In this document: piece after piece, positions 25,415 through 34,200 of the stretch
How positions within the stretch are numbered: the stretch's first letter is position 1
Layout: each line of letters begins with the position of its first letter
Assembly (NCBI RefSeq): GCF_016863655.1
Contig: NZ_BOPH01000005.1
Span: forward strand, 1-64,000
From: Virgisporangium ochraceum
GTDB lineage: Bacteria; Actinomycetota; Actinomycetes; Mycobacteriales; Micromonosporaceae
Direction of reading: 5' to 3'
DNA length: 64,000 nt
Notes under the pieces: model-generated
Databases searched by the model: none
What the model was told of the DNA's origin: nothing
Seen by the model: only the letters and a program-made list of their open reading frames with translations
Position numbers and translations under genes: made by a program

Positions 25415-27542
25415 GCGCCACCTGCGGAAGGCGGCGACCGAGCCAGCCAGGCAACCACCACGCCGACCGGCCGAGCAGGTGCATCACGCCCGGCAGAATC
25501 AGACACCTGATCACCAGCGCGTCCACGAGGACCGCCACGGCCAGCCCGAGCCCGAACTGCTGGAGCATCCGCTCCGGGCTGAACAGGAACGCCCCGAAGA
25601 CCACGATCATGATGGCAGCGGCCGCCGTGACCACCTTGCCCGTCGTCGCCAGGCCCTCCCGCACGGCCGCGGACGCGTCGCCGCGCCTCATCCACTCCTC
25701 GTGCATGCGGGCGAGCAGGAACACCTCGTAGTCCATCGACAGGCCGAACACGATCGCAAAGATCATCACTGGTACGTACGCCTCGATGGGACCGGGTGCG
25801 ACGCCGAACATTCCCTCCTGGAAGACCAGCGTCATCACGCCCATCGCCGCCGCGACACTGAGCAGGTTCAGCACAGCGGCCTTGATCGGGACAAGCACCG
25901 ACCGGAACACCAGCAGGAGCAGCAGCATCGACAGCCCGACGACCACAAGGACGAACAGGGGCAACCGGCTGGCTACGGCATCGGAGTAGTCGACCACCGC
26001 CGCGGTGCTACCGCCCACGAGCAGCGTGGCGCCTGTCTGTGCCTCGACGGGCGGAAGCACGTCGGCACGCAGGCGGTTCACCAGGTCGCCCGTCGCCTCG
26101 TCCTGCGGCTTCGAGTCCGGTAGGACGATCAGCGTGGTCGGACCGGAGCCCGCGCCGTCCTGCGGCACGACCGCCGCCACCCCCTTAGCGTCGCCGAGTG
26201 CTTCCTGCGCCGCTCGCGCCGCCGTGGCGTCGCCACCCTCCACCACGACGATCAGCGGGCCGTTGTATCCCGGTCCGAAGCCGTCGGCGAGCAGGTCGTA
26301 CGCCTGTCGACTCGTGGATCCGGGCGCGTCGTTCCCTGCGTCGGCGAACCCCAACTGGAGGTTCACCGCCGGCGCGGCGAGCGCCAGCATGGCCACCGTC
26401 GGAACCACGACCGCCAGCCACCGCCAGCGCTCGACCGCGTTGGACAGGCGTCGCCACCCCTCGCCGTCCGGACGCCGTCCGCGGGCCTCCCGCTTCTCCG
26501 CCCTCCGGCGGACCGACCGCTCGATACGGCCGCCGAACAGCGCGAGCAGCGCCGGCAGGAGCGTGAGCGCGGCGAGCATCGTCATCAGCACGGTGAGCGC
26601 CATCGCGACGGCCACCCCCTGCAGGGATCCCAGTCCGAGCAGCACCAGCCCGAGCAGGGCCACGATCACCGTGCATCCGGCGAAGAACACGGTGCGACCG
26701 GCCGTGTCGAGCGCCCTGGTCACGGCCTCGTCGCGTGGCGTGCCGTCGACCAGTTCCGACCGGTAGCGCGAGAAGACCAGCAGCGCATAGTCGATACCGA
26801 CGCCGAGCCCGACGAGCAGCATCAGCGGCGCGGTGAAGTCCGCGACCGTCGCCACGTGTGACGCCAGCACGGTGAGCCCGAGCGCGGTACCGACCGCGAA
26901 CACCGCGATCACGATGGGCAGGCTCGCGGCAAGCAGCGAGCCGAACAGCAGCACCAGGATGACCAGTGCCGCCAGGAGGCCGATTCCCTCGGCCGCGCCG
27001 CCTTCGCTCTCCTCGGCGTTGCGTACCGGGTCGCCGCTCAGCTCGATGCGTAACCCGTCGCCCTCCGCCGCCTGGGCGGTGCTGATCAGATCGCGAACCG
27101 CCGGTGCGGGCACCTGTTCGGCGACTCCGTCGAGGGTAACGGTGGCGTAGCCGACGGTGCCGTCGGGCGAGACCGCGACATACGGACCCGCGACCCCCGT
27201 GACGTGCGGCAACCCGCGTACGTCGGCGAGCATCCGCTCGACGCGGGCCCGGGTTCCCTCCTGGGCCAGACCGCCGTCGCTCTCCATCACGATCTGCACG
27301 GTTGCTCCGGCCTGCGCGGGCGACTCGCGCTTCAGTACGTCGAGCGCGCGCTGGGACTCGGTTCCCGGGAGCGAGAAGTCGTTGCGGTAGTCGTCTCCGA
27401 GCACCTGTGATCCGGCCGTGACGCCGGCCAGCGCCACCACCCACAGCGCCAGTGCCAACCAGCGCCGCCGGTAGGCCCACCCGGCCAGACGTTGGAAGAC
27501 GCTGAGCCGTGCGGTCGCCCGTTCGTCGAGTGTTGCGGTCAT
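25401..27542 (-). CDS. MMPL family transporter (RND superfamily)
   Basis: A 713-residue efflux or lipid transporter with two membrane blocks of six helices, each following one helix and a large extracytoplasmic loop. MMPL signatures: GVGIDYALLVFSRYRSEL (proton-relay region of the first half) and VFGLSMDYEVFLLARMHEEW in the second half, with charged loops between. Shorter than mycobacterial MmpL (about 950). It is divergent from a NarL-type kinase/regulator pair with repeated palindromes between, so it is probably induced by that system. Confidence 0.88.
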   Translation of the reverse strand: MTATLDERATARLSVFQRLAGWAYRRRWLALALWVVALAGVTAGSQVLGDDYRNDFSLPGTESQRALDVLKRESPAQAGATVQIVMESDGGLAQEGTRARVERMLADVRGLPHVTGVAGPYVAVSPDGTVGYATVTLDGVAEQVPAPAVRDLISTAQAAEGDGLRIELSGDPVRNAEESEGGAAEGIGLLAALVILVLLFGSLLAASLPIVIAVFAVGTALGLTVLASHVATVADFTAPLMLLVGLGVGIDYALLVFSRYRSELVDGTPRDEAVTRALDTAGRTVFFAGCTVIVALLGLVLLGLGSLQGVAVAMALTVLMTMLAALTLLPALLALFGGRIERSVRRRAEKREARGRRPDGEGWRRLSNAVERWRWLAVVVPTVAMLALAAPAVNLQLGFADAGNDAPGSTSRQAYDLLADGFGPGYNGPLIVVVEGGDATAARAAQEALGDAKGVAAVVPQDGAGSGPTTLIVLPDSKPQDEATGDLVNRLRADVLPPVEAQTGATLLVGGSTAAVVDYSDAVASRLPLFVLVVVGLSMLLLLLVFRSVLVPIKAAVLNLLSVAAAMGVMTLVFQEGMFGVAPGPIEAYVPVMIFAIVFGLSMDYEVFLLARMHEEWMRRGDASAAVREGLATTGKVVTAAAAIMIVVFGAFLFSPERMLQQFGLGLAVAVLVDALVIRCLILPGVMHLLGRSAWWLPGWLGRRLPQVALEHG

Positions 27543-27580
27543 GCGGCGACGCTAGAAATCGGTGACGCTCGGCCACAACG

Positions 27581-27637
27581 CCCCGTGGAGGGGTCTGTCC
27601 GTACCCCCGTGGGGGGACGACGGATGCCTCCGCGGGG
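27581..27637. promoter_or_regulatory. three repeated C-rich/G-rich palindromes
   Basis: CCCCGTGGAGGGG (27581-27593), CCCCGTGGGGGG (27605-27616) and CCTCCGCGGGG (27627-27637) are spaced about 22-24 bp centre to centre, close to two helical turns. They lie between the MMPL start and the kinase promoter (-10 TACCCT 27664-27669). Likely binding sites of the response regulator at 29302. Confidence 0.6.
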
Positions 27638-27676
27638 CGATCCGGCCCACCGGTCCGGACGCCTACCCTGGACCGC

Positions 27677-29302
27677 ATGAGATGGCGTGGCCCGATGGTC
27701 GACGCGACGGCAGCCACCGTCGCGACCGTCGTCACGCTTGCGATCCTGTCCGAGGGCGGCCTCGGGAGTCCCGACCCCACGAGCCGCGTCCTCGACGAGG
27801 CCGGCCTTCTCATGGCCCTCGCCACCGGGCTGCCGCTCGCCTTCTCCCGCAGGTCACCGGTCCTGGTGTTCGCGGTGTCGGCGCTGGCATCGATCTTCCT
27901 CATGTACTTCGGCTACCCGCTCGACGTGCCCCTGGGTCCGGTCTACGCCGGGTACGTGCTCGTGCTCGCGTGGGGTGGCGCCGGGTCGGTACGCCGGGGG
28001 GTGGCAGCGGCGTGCGTGGTCGGATACGTACCCGTCGTCGCCGTCACGTTGGGACTGGCCGGCGTGGACGTCTGGGCGGTCACCACGGAACTGAGCACGT
28101 GGGGCATGGCGATGGTCGGGGTGTGGTTGGCGGCCGAGCGCACCCGTTTGCGGCAGGGCGAGCTCGCCGCGGCCGAGGAACGCGCCCGCCGCACCGAACG
28201 CGAGGCCGAGCGGGAGACCCGCCTGGCCGCGGCCGAGGAGCGCACCCGCATCGCGCGGGAGCTTCACGACTCGGCCGGCCACGCGATCAACGTGATCCTG
28301 GTACAGGCTGGTGCGGCGCGCCTGCTCCACGAGCGCGATCCGTCCGCGTCCCTGCGTGCGATCAGCACCGTCGAAGACGTCGCCCGGGCCACGATCGTCG
28401 ACATCGACCGGATGGTGCACGCGCTGCGGTCGGCACACGGTGAGCCGGTGCCCGCGGATCCCGCCGCGCTCGAAGAGTTGCTCGATCACCACCGGCGTTC
28501 CGGGCTGCGGCTGGCAACGAGGTTCGACGGGGAGCGGCGCCCGCTGCCGAGGAGCGTCGCCTGGGCCGCGTACCGGATCCTTCAGGAGGCGCTCACCAAT
28601 GCGGCCCGCCATGGTGCTGGGAGCGCTGACGTGGTGGTCGGTTACGGGACGCACGCGATGGAGATCGGGGTGGCGAACCGCATCGCGGGAGCCATTACGT
28701 CCGTGGCGGCAACGGCTGCCTCCACCGCCACGCCCAACAGCACGGCCAGCGACACGGCAGCCAGCGCCGCGGTCGGCGCCGCGGCCGGCCACGCGGTCAG
28801 CGCCGCGGCCGGTACATCAGTCAACGGCGCAGTCGGTACGCCCGTAGACGCCTCGGACCGTATGGCCTCCACGATCGCGGCTCAACCGGTCCGCGCCAAC
28901 GGCAGGAGCGCCCCGGTTGCCGCCGATGCGGGCAACGGCAACGGCAGCAGCGTCGCGGATGGGAGTGCCGCCGGCCAGGGTCCGGATGTCATCCCCGCCG
29001 TCGGCGGTCATCCCGCCGCGGGCGGATACCGTGCGGGCGCTGGTGGAGTCTCGGTGATCCGACCCAACGGAGGCCACGGACTCATCGGGATGCGGGAGCG
29101 CGCCATCCTCCTCGGTGGGACCTTCAGCGCCGGTGCCGAGGCAGACGTGTTCCACGTCCGCGTGCACCTGCCGTACGACGCCGAGCACCATAAGGCCGAG
29201 CGGCACAACGTCGAACGCCACAACATCGAGCGGCACAGCGCCGGGCCGCACCACGTCGGGCAGCACAACACCGAACGCCACGACGACGAGCGGGTGGCGT
29301 GA
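27677..29302 (+). CDS. NarL-type sensor histidine kinase with low-complexity insert and His-rich tail
   Basis: A 541-residue kinase. Four or five helices fill residues 10-150, a charged coiled coil leads to HisKA_3 with the phospho-acceptor His197 in RELHDSAGHAIN, and HATPase begins with AYRILQEALTNAARHG. At about residues 340-455 an Ala/Thr/Gly/Ser-rich segment is inserted between the EIGVANRI strand and GGHGLIGMRERAILLGG. The last 40 residues contain nine histidines as an ERHN-like repeat. ATG 27677 is 7 nt after TACCCT. It overlaps its regulator gene by 1 nt. Confidence 0.85.
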   Translation: MRWRGPMVDATAATVATVVTLAILSEGGLGSPDPTSRVLDEAGLLMALATGLPLAFSRRSPVLVFAVSALASIFLMYFGYPLDVPLGPVYAGYVLVLAWGGAGSVRRGVAAACVVGYVPVVAVTLGLAGVDVWAVTTELSTWGMAMVGVWLAAERTRLRQGELAAAEERARRTEREAERETRLAAAEERTRIARELHDSAGHAINVILVQAGAARLLHERDPSASLRAISTVEDVARATIVDIDRMVHALRSAHGEPVPADPAALEELLDHHRRSGLRLATRFDGERRPLPRSVAWAAYRILQEALTNAARHGAGSADVVVGYGTHAMEIGVANRIAGAITSVAATAASTATPNSTASDTAASAAVGAAAGHAVSAAAGTSVNGAVGTPVDASDRMASTIAAQPVRANGRSAPVAADAGNGNGSSVADGSAAGQGPDVIPAVGGHPAAGGYRAGAGGVSVIRPNGGHGLIGMRERAILLGGTFSAGAEADVFHVRVHLPYDAEHHKAERHNVERHNIERHSAGPHHVGQHNTERHDDERVA

Positions 29303-29982
29303 TGACGCCGCTGCCCGTGCTGATCGTCGACGACGACGATCTGATGCGTGCCGGGCTGCGGGCGGTGCTGTCCAGTGACGATCGGCTGCGGGTGGTGGGT
29401 GAAGCGGCCGACGGGCGGGAGGCGATCGCGACGGCCCGCCGGTTGGCGCCGCGGGTGGTGTTGATGGACGTGCGGATGCCCGACATGGACGGAATCGCCG
29501 CTACGCGGGAGATCGCCGGGGTGGCGCCGGAGGCTCGGGTGCTGATGCTCACCACGTTCTCCGACGACGACTATGTGCTCGGGGCGATCAGGGCGGGAGC
29601 GTCCGGGTTTCTGCTCAAGCGCGCGCAGCCGGAGGAACTGATTGCCGCGATCCATACCATTGCGGCCGGGGAGTCGCTGCTGTCGCCGTCGGTGACCAAC
29701 ACGGTGATCCACCGGTTGGCTCGGGAACCGGAGCCCGATCCGACGGCCGGTCGGCGGCTGCGGCAGTTGACGCCGCGGGAGCGCGATGTCCTTCTGCTCA
29801 TCGCGCGTGGGCTCACGAACTCGGAGATCGCCGCCTCGCTCCAGGTGGAGGAGTCGACGGTCAAGACGCACGTCAAGCGGATCCTGTCGAAGCTGAACCT
29901 GCGCGATCGGGTGCAGGCGGTCATTTTCGTGTACGAGTCCGGCATGGTGCGGGCCGGAGAGGTCAAGCCGCAGACGCGGTAG
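29302..29982 (+). CDS. NarL/LuxR-type response regulator
   Basis: A 226-residue regulator. Receiver: LIVDDDDLM, phospho-acceptor in VVLMDVRMPDMDG, conserved Lys in FLLKRAQPEEL. Output: LuxR HTH LTPRERDVLLLIARGLTNSEIAASLQVEESTVKTHVKRILSKLNLRD (split across about 160-210). ATG 29302 overlaps the kinase stop (TGATG). It probably activates the divergent MMPL gene at 27542. Confidence 0.92.
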   Translation: MTPLPVLIVDDDDLMRAGLRAVLSSDDRLRVVGEAADGREAIATARRLAPRVVLMDVRMPDMDGIAATREIAGVAPEARVLMLTTFSDDDYVLGAIRAGASGFLLKRAQPEELIAAIHTIAAGESLLSPSVTNTVIHRLAREPEPDPTAGRRLRQLTPRERDVLLLIARGLTNSEIAASLQVEESTVKTHVKRILSKLNLRDRVQAVIFVYESGMVRAGEVKPQTR

Positions 29983-30001
29983 TGGCGGGAGAGGTTACCG
30001 G

Positions 30002-30388
30002 TCAGCCGGCGGCGGCTATCTTCACCGCGGCGGCCAGGAGCGATTGGGCGCGGGCGCCGATGACGGCGAGCAGGGCCTGCGCATGGGGTGCGGCCGACCG
30101 GGCGACGGTCTTCAGCGTGACCAGGTCGGCGGCGATGCGATCGAGGAGTTGGGAGACGTCGGCGGGGTCGCGGCTCAAGGCGTGACCGATCTCGTCGAGG
30201 CTGACGCCGTGGCTTTCCAGTTGACGGATCTCGCCGATGACCGTCACCGCCGTGGGGTGGTAGAGCCGGTAGCCCGCGTCGGTGCGGGTGGCTGGCTCCA
30301 GCAGTCCCAGGCCCGTGTAGTAGTCGACGGTTCGCGTGCTCACACCCGCAGCGCGGGCCAGCTCGCCGATCCGGAGCAGTCCGTCCAT
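30002..30388 (-). CDS. MerR family transcriptional regulator
   Basis: A 128-residue MerR protein: the HTH and wing are LLRIGELARAAGVSTRTVDYYTGLGLLEPATRTDAGYRLY, followed by an effector helix region ending in an Ala-rich tail. ATG 30388 is preceded by GGAGGTGG at a good distance, so the longer in-frame start at 30448 is rejected. ACTACAA near 30401 and TTGTAGT near 30521 form distant inverted half-sites upstream. Ligand unknown; there is no Cys-rich metal site at the C-terminus. Confidence 0.85.
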   Translation of the reverse strand: MDGLLRIGELARAAGVSTRTVDYYTGLGLLEPATRTDAGYRLYHPTAVTVIGEIRQLESHGVSLDEIGHALSRDPADVSQLLDRIAADLVTLKTVARSAAPHAQALLAVIGARAQSLLAAAVKIAAAG

Positions 30389-30562
30389 GTACCACCTCCG
30401 ACTACAAGTTCCGGGCACCATCGTTCCCAGCAAACTCACAGGAGCCAAACATGCAGGTCACAACGCTTAGCACCATCAACCGTACAGCCGTACGTGTTAG
30501 TGTGCGATGGTGTCCGAAGGTTGTAGTACCGGGCCGCTGAAGCGGCGGCCACACACACGCAC

Positions 30563-31993
30563 ATGTTGATCCTCGTCGGTCTCGTCCTGATCATCGTCCT
30601 GACGGCCGCCACCGGTTACTTCGTCGCGCAGGAGTTCGCGTACGTCGCTGTCGACCGGGGCAAGCTGCGAGCCGCGGCCGAGAAGGGCGACAAGGCCTCA
30701 GAACGGGCGCTCACCGTCACCGGCAGGTTGTCGTTCATGCTGTCCGGTGCGCAGCTCGGTATCACAGTCACCGCGCTGATCGTCGGCTACGCGGCGGAGC
30801 CCTACCTGGGGCGCGGCCTCGCCGATCTGGTCGGGCTCACAGGCCTGAACGAAGCGACCTCCGTGTCCCTGTCCGTCGTCATCGCGCTGCTGTTCGCCAC
30901 CACCGTGCAAATGGTGCTCGGCGAACTGGCTCCGAAGAACCTCGCGATCGCCCGGCCGGAAGGGCTCGCCCGGGCGCTGTCCCGGTCGACGCTGATCTAC
31001 CTGGCCATGGCGGGTCCGCTGATCCGGCTGTTCGACGCGACGTCGAACCGGCTCCTGCGCCGGGTGGGCATCGAGCCGGTCGAGGAGCTTCCGCAGGGTG
31101 CCACCCCGGAAGACCTCGACCGCATCATCGCCACCTCGCACGCCGAGGGTCTCCTCGACCCCGACACGTCCCGGCTGCTCGACCACGGGCTCGACTTCCG
31201 CACCCGCACCGCCGGGGAGGTGATGGTGCCGCGGGTCGACGTGATCACGGTCCGGTCGACCGAGCCGGCTGTGAAGGTTGTGGAGCTGCTCGACACCGGT
31301 CACACCCGGTTCCCGGTCACCGGTGAGGCGGTCGACGACGTGCTCGGCATCGTCGGGGTGGCCGACGTGGTCGAGCTGGAACCCGCCCGACGCCGGTCGG
31401 TCGCCGTCGCGGAGCTGGCCGCACCCGCGGTACTGGTCCCCGAGACGTTGCCCCTGCCCGCGGTGCTGGAGGCGCTCCGCGCGGAGCACCGCCAGCTCGC
31501 CTGCGTCATCGACGAGTTCGGTGGCTTCGCCGGCGTGATCAGCCTCGAGGACATCGCCGAGGAGCTGGTCGGCGAGATCCGCGACGAGGACGACCCGGCC
31601 GAGCCGACCGCCGAACGGATCGCCGACGGCGAATGGCTGCTGCCGGCACGCTGGCGGCTCGACGAGGTCGAGGACGCGACCGGGGTGACCCTGCCCGACA
31701 GCCACCTGTACGAGACGCTGTCCGGCCTGGTGCTGCAGCGCCTCGGGCGCACGGCCGAACCGGGTGACGAGCTCAGCGTCGACCTGCCGGACGAGCTCGA
31801 CGACGATGGCGATCAGGTGCCCGGGGGTTCGGTGACACTGCGGGTCGAGTCGGTCCGCCGGCACGTCCCGGACAAGGTGCGGCTCACCGAACCAGGGCTG
31901 ACCAAGCAAGGGCCCACCGAACAAGGGCTCGCAAAACAGAACCCCACCGAACAGAAGCGACAGGAAGCACGGGAAGCAGAGGACAGGCGATGA
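30563..31993 (+). CDS. HlyC/CorC (DUF21-CBS) membrane protein
   Basis: A 476-residue protein with a DUF21 membrane domain (about 1-190; SGAQLGITVTALIVGYAAEP, LGELAPKNLAIARPE), two CBS motifs (MVPRVDVITVRS and ACVIDEFGGFAGVISLEDIAEELVGE) and the CorC_HlyC domain. The family is linked to Mg2+ or other cation efflux rather than haemolysis. After residue 440 a charged degenerate repeat (TEPGLTKQ, PTEQGLAKQ, NPTEQKR) extends the C-terminus. ATGA overlap with a paralogue downstream, so they may form a heteromer. Confidence 0.87.
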   Translation: MLILVGLVLIIVLTAATGYFVAQEFAYVAVDRGKLRAAAEKGDKASERALTVTGRLSFMLSGAQLGITVTALIVGYAAEPYLGRGLADLVGLTGLNEATSVSLSVVIALLFATTVQMVLGELAPKNLAIARPEGLARALSRSTLIYLAMAGPLIRLFDATSNRLLRRVGIEPVEELPQGATPEDLDRIIATSHAEGLLDPDTSRLLDHGLDFRTRTAGEVMVPRVDVITVRSTEPAVKVVELLDTGHTRFPVTGEAVDDVLGIVGVADVVELEPARRRSVAVAELAAPAVLVPETLPLPAVLEALRAEHRQLACVIDEFGGFAGVISLEDIAEELVGEIRDEDDPAEPTAERIADGEWLLPARWRLDEVEDATGVTLPDSHLYETLSGLVLQRLGRTAEPGDELSVDLPDELDDDGDQVPGGSVTLRVESVRRHVPDKVRLTEPGLTKQGPTEQGLAKQNPTEQKRQEAREAEDRR

Positions 31994-33066
31994 GCACCGG
32001 CTGGTCGTTGACCGTCTCGCTGATCCTGTTGATTCTCAACGCGTTCTTCGTCGCTGCCGAGTTTGCGCTCGTCGCGTCGAAACGGCACCGGCTGGAGCAG
32101 GCCGCCGCCGGTGGTAGCCGGGCGGCGCGGTCGGCGCTGGCCGGGGTGCGTGAGCTGTCGATGATGCTCGCCGGCGCGCAGTTGGGCATCACGCTGTGCA
32201 CGCTCGGACTGGGCGCGCTGGCGAAGCCGACCGTGGCGCATCTCCTGGAGCCGGCCTTCGAGGCGACGGGCCTCCCGGAGAGTGCCGCGTACGTCGTGTC
32301 GTTCATTCTCGCGGTCGCGGTGGTGGGCTTCCTGCACGTGGTGCTCGGCGAGATGGCGCCGAAGTCGTGGGCGATCAGCCATCCGGAGACGTCGGCGCTG
32401 CTGCTCGCCGTGCCGTTCCGGGCCTTCACCTGGCTCACCCGCCCGGCGCTGGTCGCGCTGAACGGGTTGGCGAACGCCTGTCTGCGGCTGGTGAAGGTCG
32501 AGCCGCAGGACGAGTTGGCGCAGGCACACGGTCCCGAGGAGCTGCGGATGCTCATCGAGGCGTCGCAGGAGCACGGCACGCTCGGCAGGATGGAGCACGA
32601 CCTGCTGACCGCGATGCTCGGACTGCAGAACACCACCGTGCGCCAGGTGATGACGCCGGCCGCCGACATCGTCACCGTCGCTGCCGACGCCGCGGCCCGC
32701 GATGTCGAACAGGTCAGTCACCGGGCCGGGCGCTCGCGCATCGCCGTGGTCGATCCGGTCGGCGAGGGCAGGGTCGTCGGGATCGTGCACATCCGGGACG
32801 CGGTACGCGCCACCACGTTCGACCGCGCCGAGACGGCCGCCGACCTGATGGCGGCGCCGCTGCGGATCTCGGCCGACCTGCCGGTCGCGAGGGCGGTACG
32901 CGCGATGCGGGAGCACCGGGTGCAGATCGCGGTCGCCATCGGTGCCGATGACGACGACGTCGTCGGAATCGTCGCGCTGGAAGACCTCCTGGAGGAGATC
33001 ATCGGCGAGTTCGACGACGAGACCGATCCGGTGCCCGCCGCGGCATCGGCCCGGGGCGGCGCGTGA
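31990..33066 (+). CDS. HlyC/CorC (DUF21-CBS) membrane protein, second copy
   Basis: A 358-residue paralogue: DUF21 helices (LSMMLAGAQLGITLCTLGLGA, VVLGEMAPKSWAISHPE), CBS pair (VMTPAADIVTVAA; VAIGADDDDVVGIVALEDLLEEIIGE) and no CorC domain, since it stops shortly after the second CBS motif. Pairing of a long and a short member with coupled translation is common in actinobacteria. Metal cation transport is the family-level inference. Confidence 0.87.
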   Translation: MSTGWSLTVSLILLILNAFFVAAEFALVASKRHRLEQAAAGGSRAARSALAGVRELSMMLAGAQLGITLCTLGLGALAKPTVAHLLEPAFEATGLPESAAYVVSFILAVAVVGFLHVVLGEMAPKSWAISHPETSALLLAVPFRAFTWLTRPALVALNGLANACLRLVKVEPQDELAQAHGPEELRMLIEASQEHGTLGRMEHDLLTAMLGLQNTTVRQVMTPAADIVTVAADAAARDVEQVSHRAGRSRIAVVDPVGEGRVVGIVHIRDAVRATTFDRAETAADLMAAPLRISADLPVARAVRAMREHRVQIAVAIGADDDDVVGIVALEDLLEEIIGEFDDETDPVPAAASARGGA

Positions 33067-33085
33067 CGTAGCAGCGTCGGTAAGG

Positions 33086-33198
33086 GCCAGCGGAAGCTGC
33101 GGCGTCCGTACACGAAGGCCCGCGGAAACAGCGGCGCCCGTACAAAGAGGCCAGCGAACAGCGGCGTCCGTACAAGAGAGGCCATCGGAAAGAGCAGG
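33086..33198. repeat. degenerate 32-bp tandem repeat
   Basis: Units start GCC(A/C)(G/T)CGGAA and contain AGCGGCG(T/C)CCGTACA: 33086-33117, 33118-33149, 33150-33180 and a partial copy at 33181-33198. The repeat fills the space between the convergent hlyC-like and RNase Z genes. No T-rich terminator follows. Confidence 0.8.
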
Positions 33199-33199
33199 G

Positions 33200-34135
33200 T
33201 TACGGGCGGCGGGGTGGCACGGGGACCCGCATGAGGTCCTCGGCCACCACCACCGTCCCGTCGAAGGTGGCAGCGGCCTCCTCGTGAAAGAGCGACATGT
33301 CGGTGTAGCGCTGCGAAAAGTGGGTCAGCACAAGGGTTCGCACCCCCGACTCCGCCGCTACCCGGGCGGCCTGCTTCGCGGTCAGGTGGCCGTAGGCCGT
33401 GGCCAGTTCGGCGTCCGCGTCCAGGAAGGTGGACTCGATCACCAGCATGTCGACGCCCTCGGCCAGGGCGTAGACCGCGTCGCACAGCCGGGTGTCCATG
33501 ACGAACGCGAACCGCTGGCCCCGGCGGACCTCGCTCACGTCGGACAATAGGACCCCGCCGAGGGCGCCGTCGCGTTGGAGGCGGCCGATGTCCGGACCGG
33601 CGATGCCGTGCTCGGCCAGCAGTTCCGGACGCATGCGCCGCCCGTCCGGTTCGACCAGGCGGTAGCCGTACGCCTCGGTCAGGTGGTCCAGCCGCATGGC
33701 CGACAGCGTGCCGAAGGCGCCCGCGGCGACGACCCCGTCGGCGACGACGGGGTGCTCGTCGAGGCTGAGGACCTCGTGGAAGACCGTCGCGTAGCGCATC
33801 CGCTCGAAGTACTGCGCGCCGGTGGTGGACTCGCCGGTCAACGCGGGATAGTACGCGGTGACGGTGTGCGGCACCTGCTCGCCGTTCATGCGCAACAGCA
33901 CCCCCGGCACACCCAGACAGTGGTCGCCGTGAAAGTGGGTGAGACAGATACGGGTGATGTCCTTCGCGGAGGAGCCGGCGTACGTCATCTGCCGCTGGGT
34001 GCCCTCGCCCGGATCGAAGAGGAAACCCTCGTCGTCCCAGCGGAGCAGGTAGCCGTTGTGGTTGCGCAACCGCGTCGGAGACTGGCTCGCGGTGCCGAAG
34101 ACGACAAGTTCCCGAGGAGACACGCAGGTGACCAT
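33200..34135 (-). CDS. rnz: ribonuclease Z (tRNA 3' endonuclease)
   Basis: A 311-residue metallo-beta-lactamase fold nuclease that should trim tRNA 3' ends. The zinc motif is LTHFHGDH, with later ligands in VIESTFLD and GHLTAKQAA, and THFSQRY near the end. Length matches bacterial RNase Z. ATG 34135 ([14 protein letters not shown]) is preferred over a TTG further upstream. It lies 1.8 kb from a tRNA gene, which is probably coincidental. Confidence 0.88.
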   Translation of the reverse strand: MVTCVSPRELVVFGTASQSPTRLRNHNGYLLRWDDEGFLFDPGEGTQRQMTYAGSSAKDITRICLTHFHGDHCLGVPGVLLRMNGEQVPHTVTAYYPALTGESTTGAQYFERMRYATVFHEVLSLDEHPVVADGVVAAGAFGTLSAMRLDHLTEAYGYRLVEPDGRRMRPELLAEHGIAGPDIGRLQRDGALGGVLLSDVSEVRRGQRFAFVMDTRLCDAVYALAEGVDMLVIESTFLDADAELATAYGHLTAKQAARVAAESGVRTLVLTHFSQRYTDMSLFHEEAAATFDGTVVVAEDLMRVPVPPRRP

Positions 34136-34200
34136 AGGGGACGGCGAAGCGACCAATGTGAGGACGCAGCCGCCCGACGCGGATCAGTAGCATGCACGGC

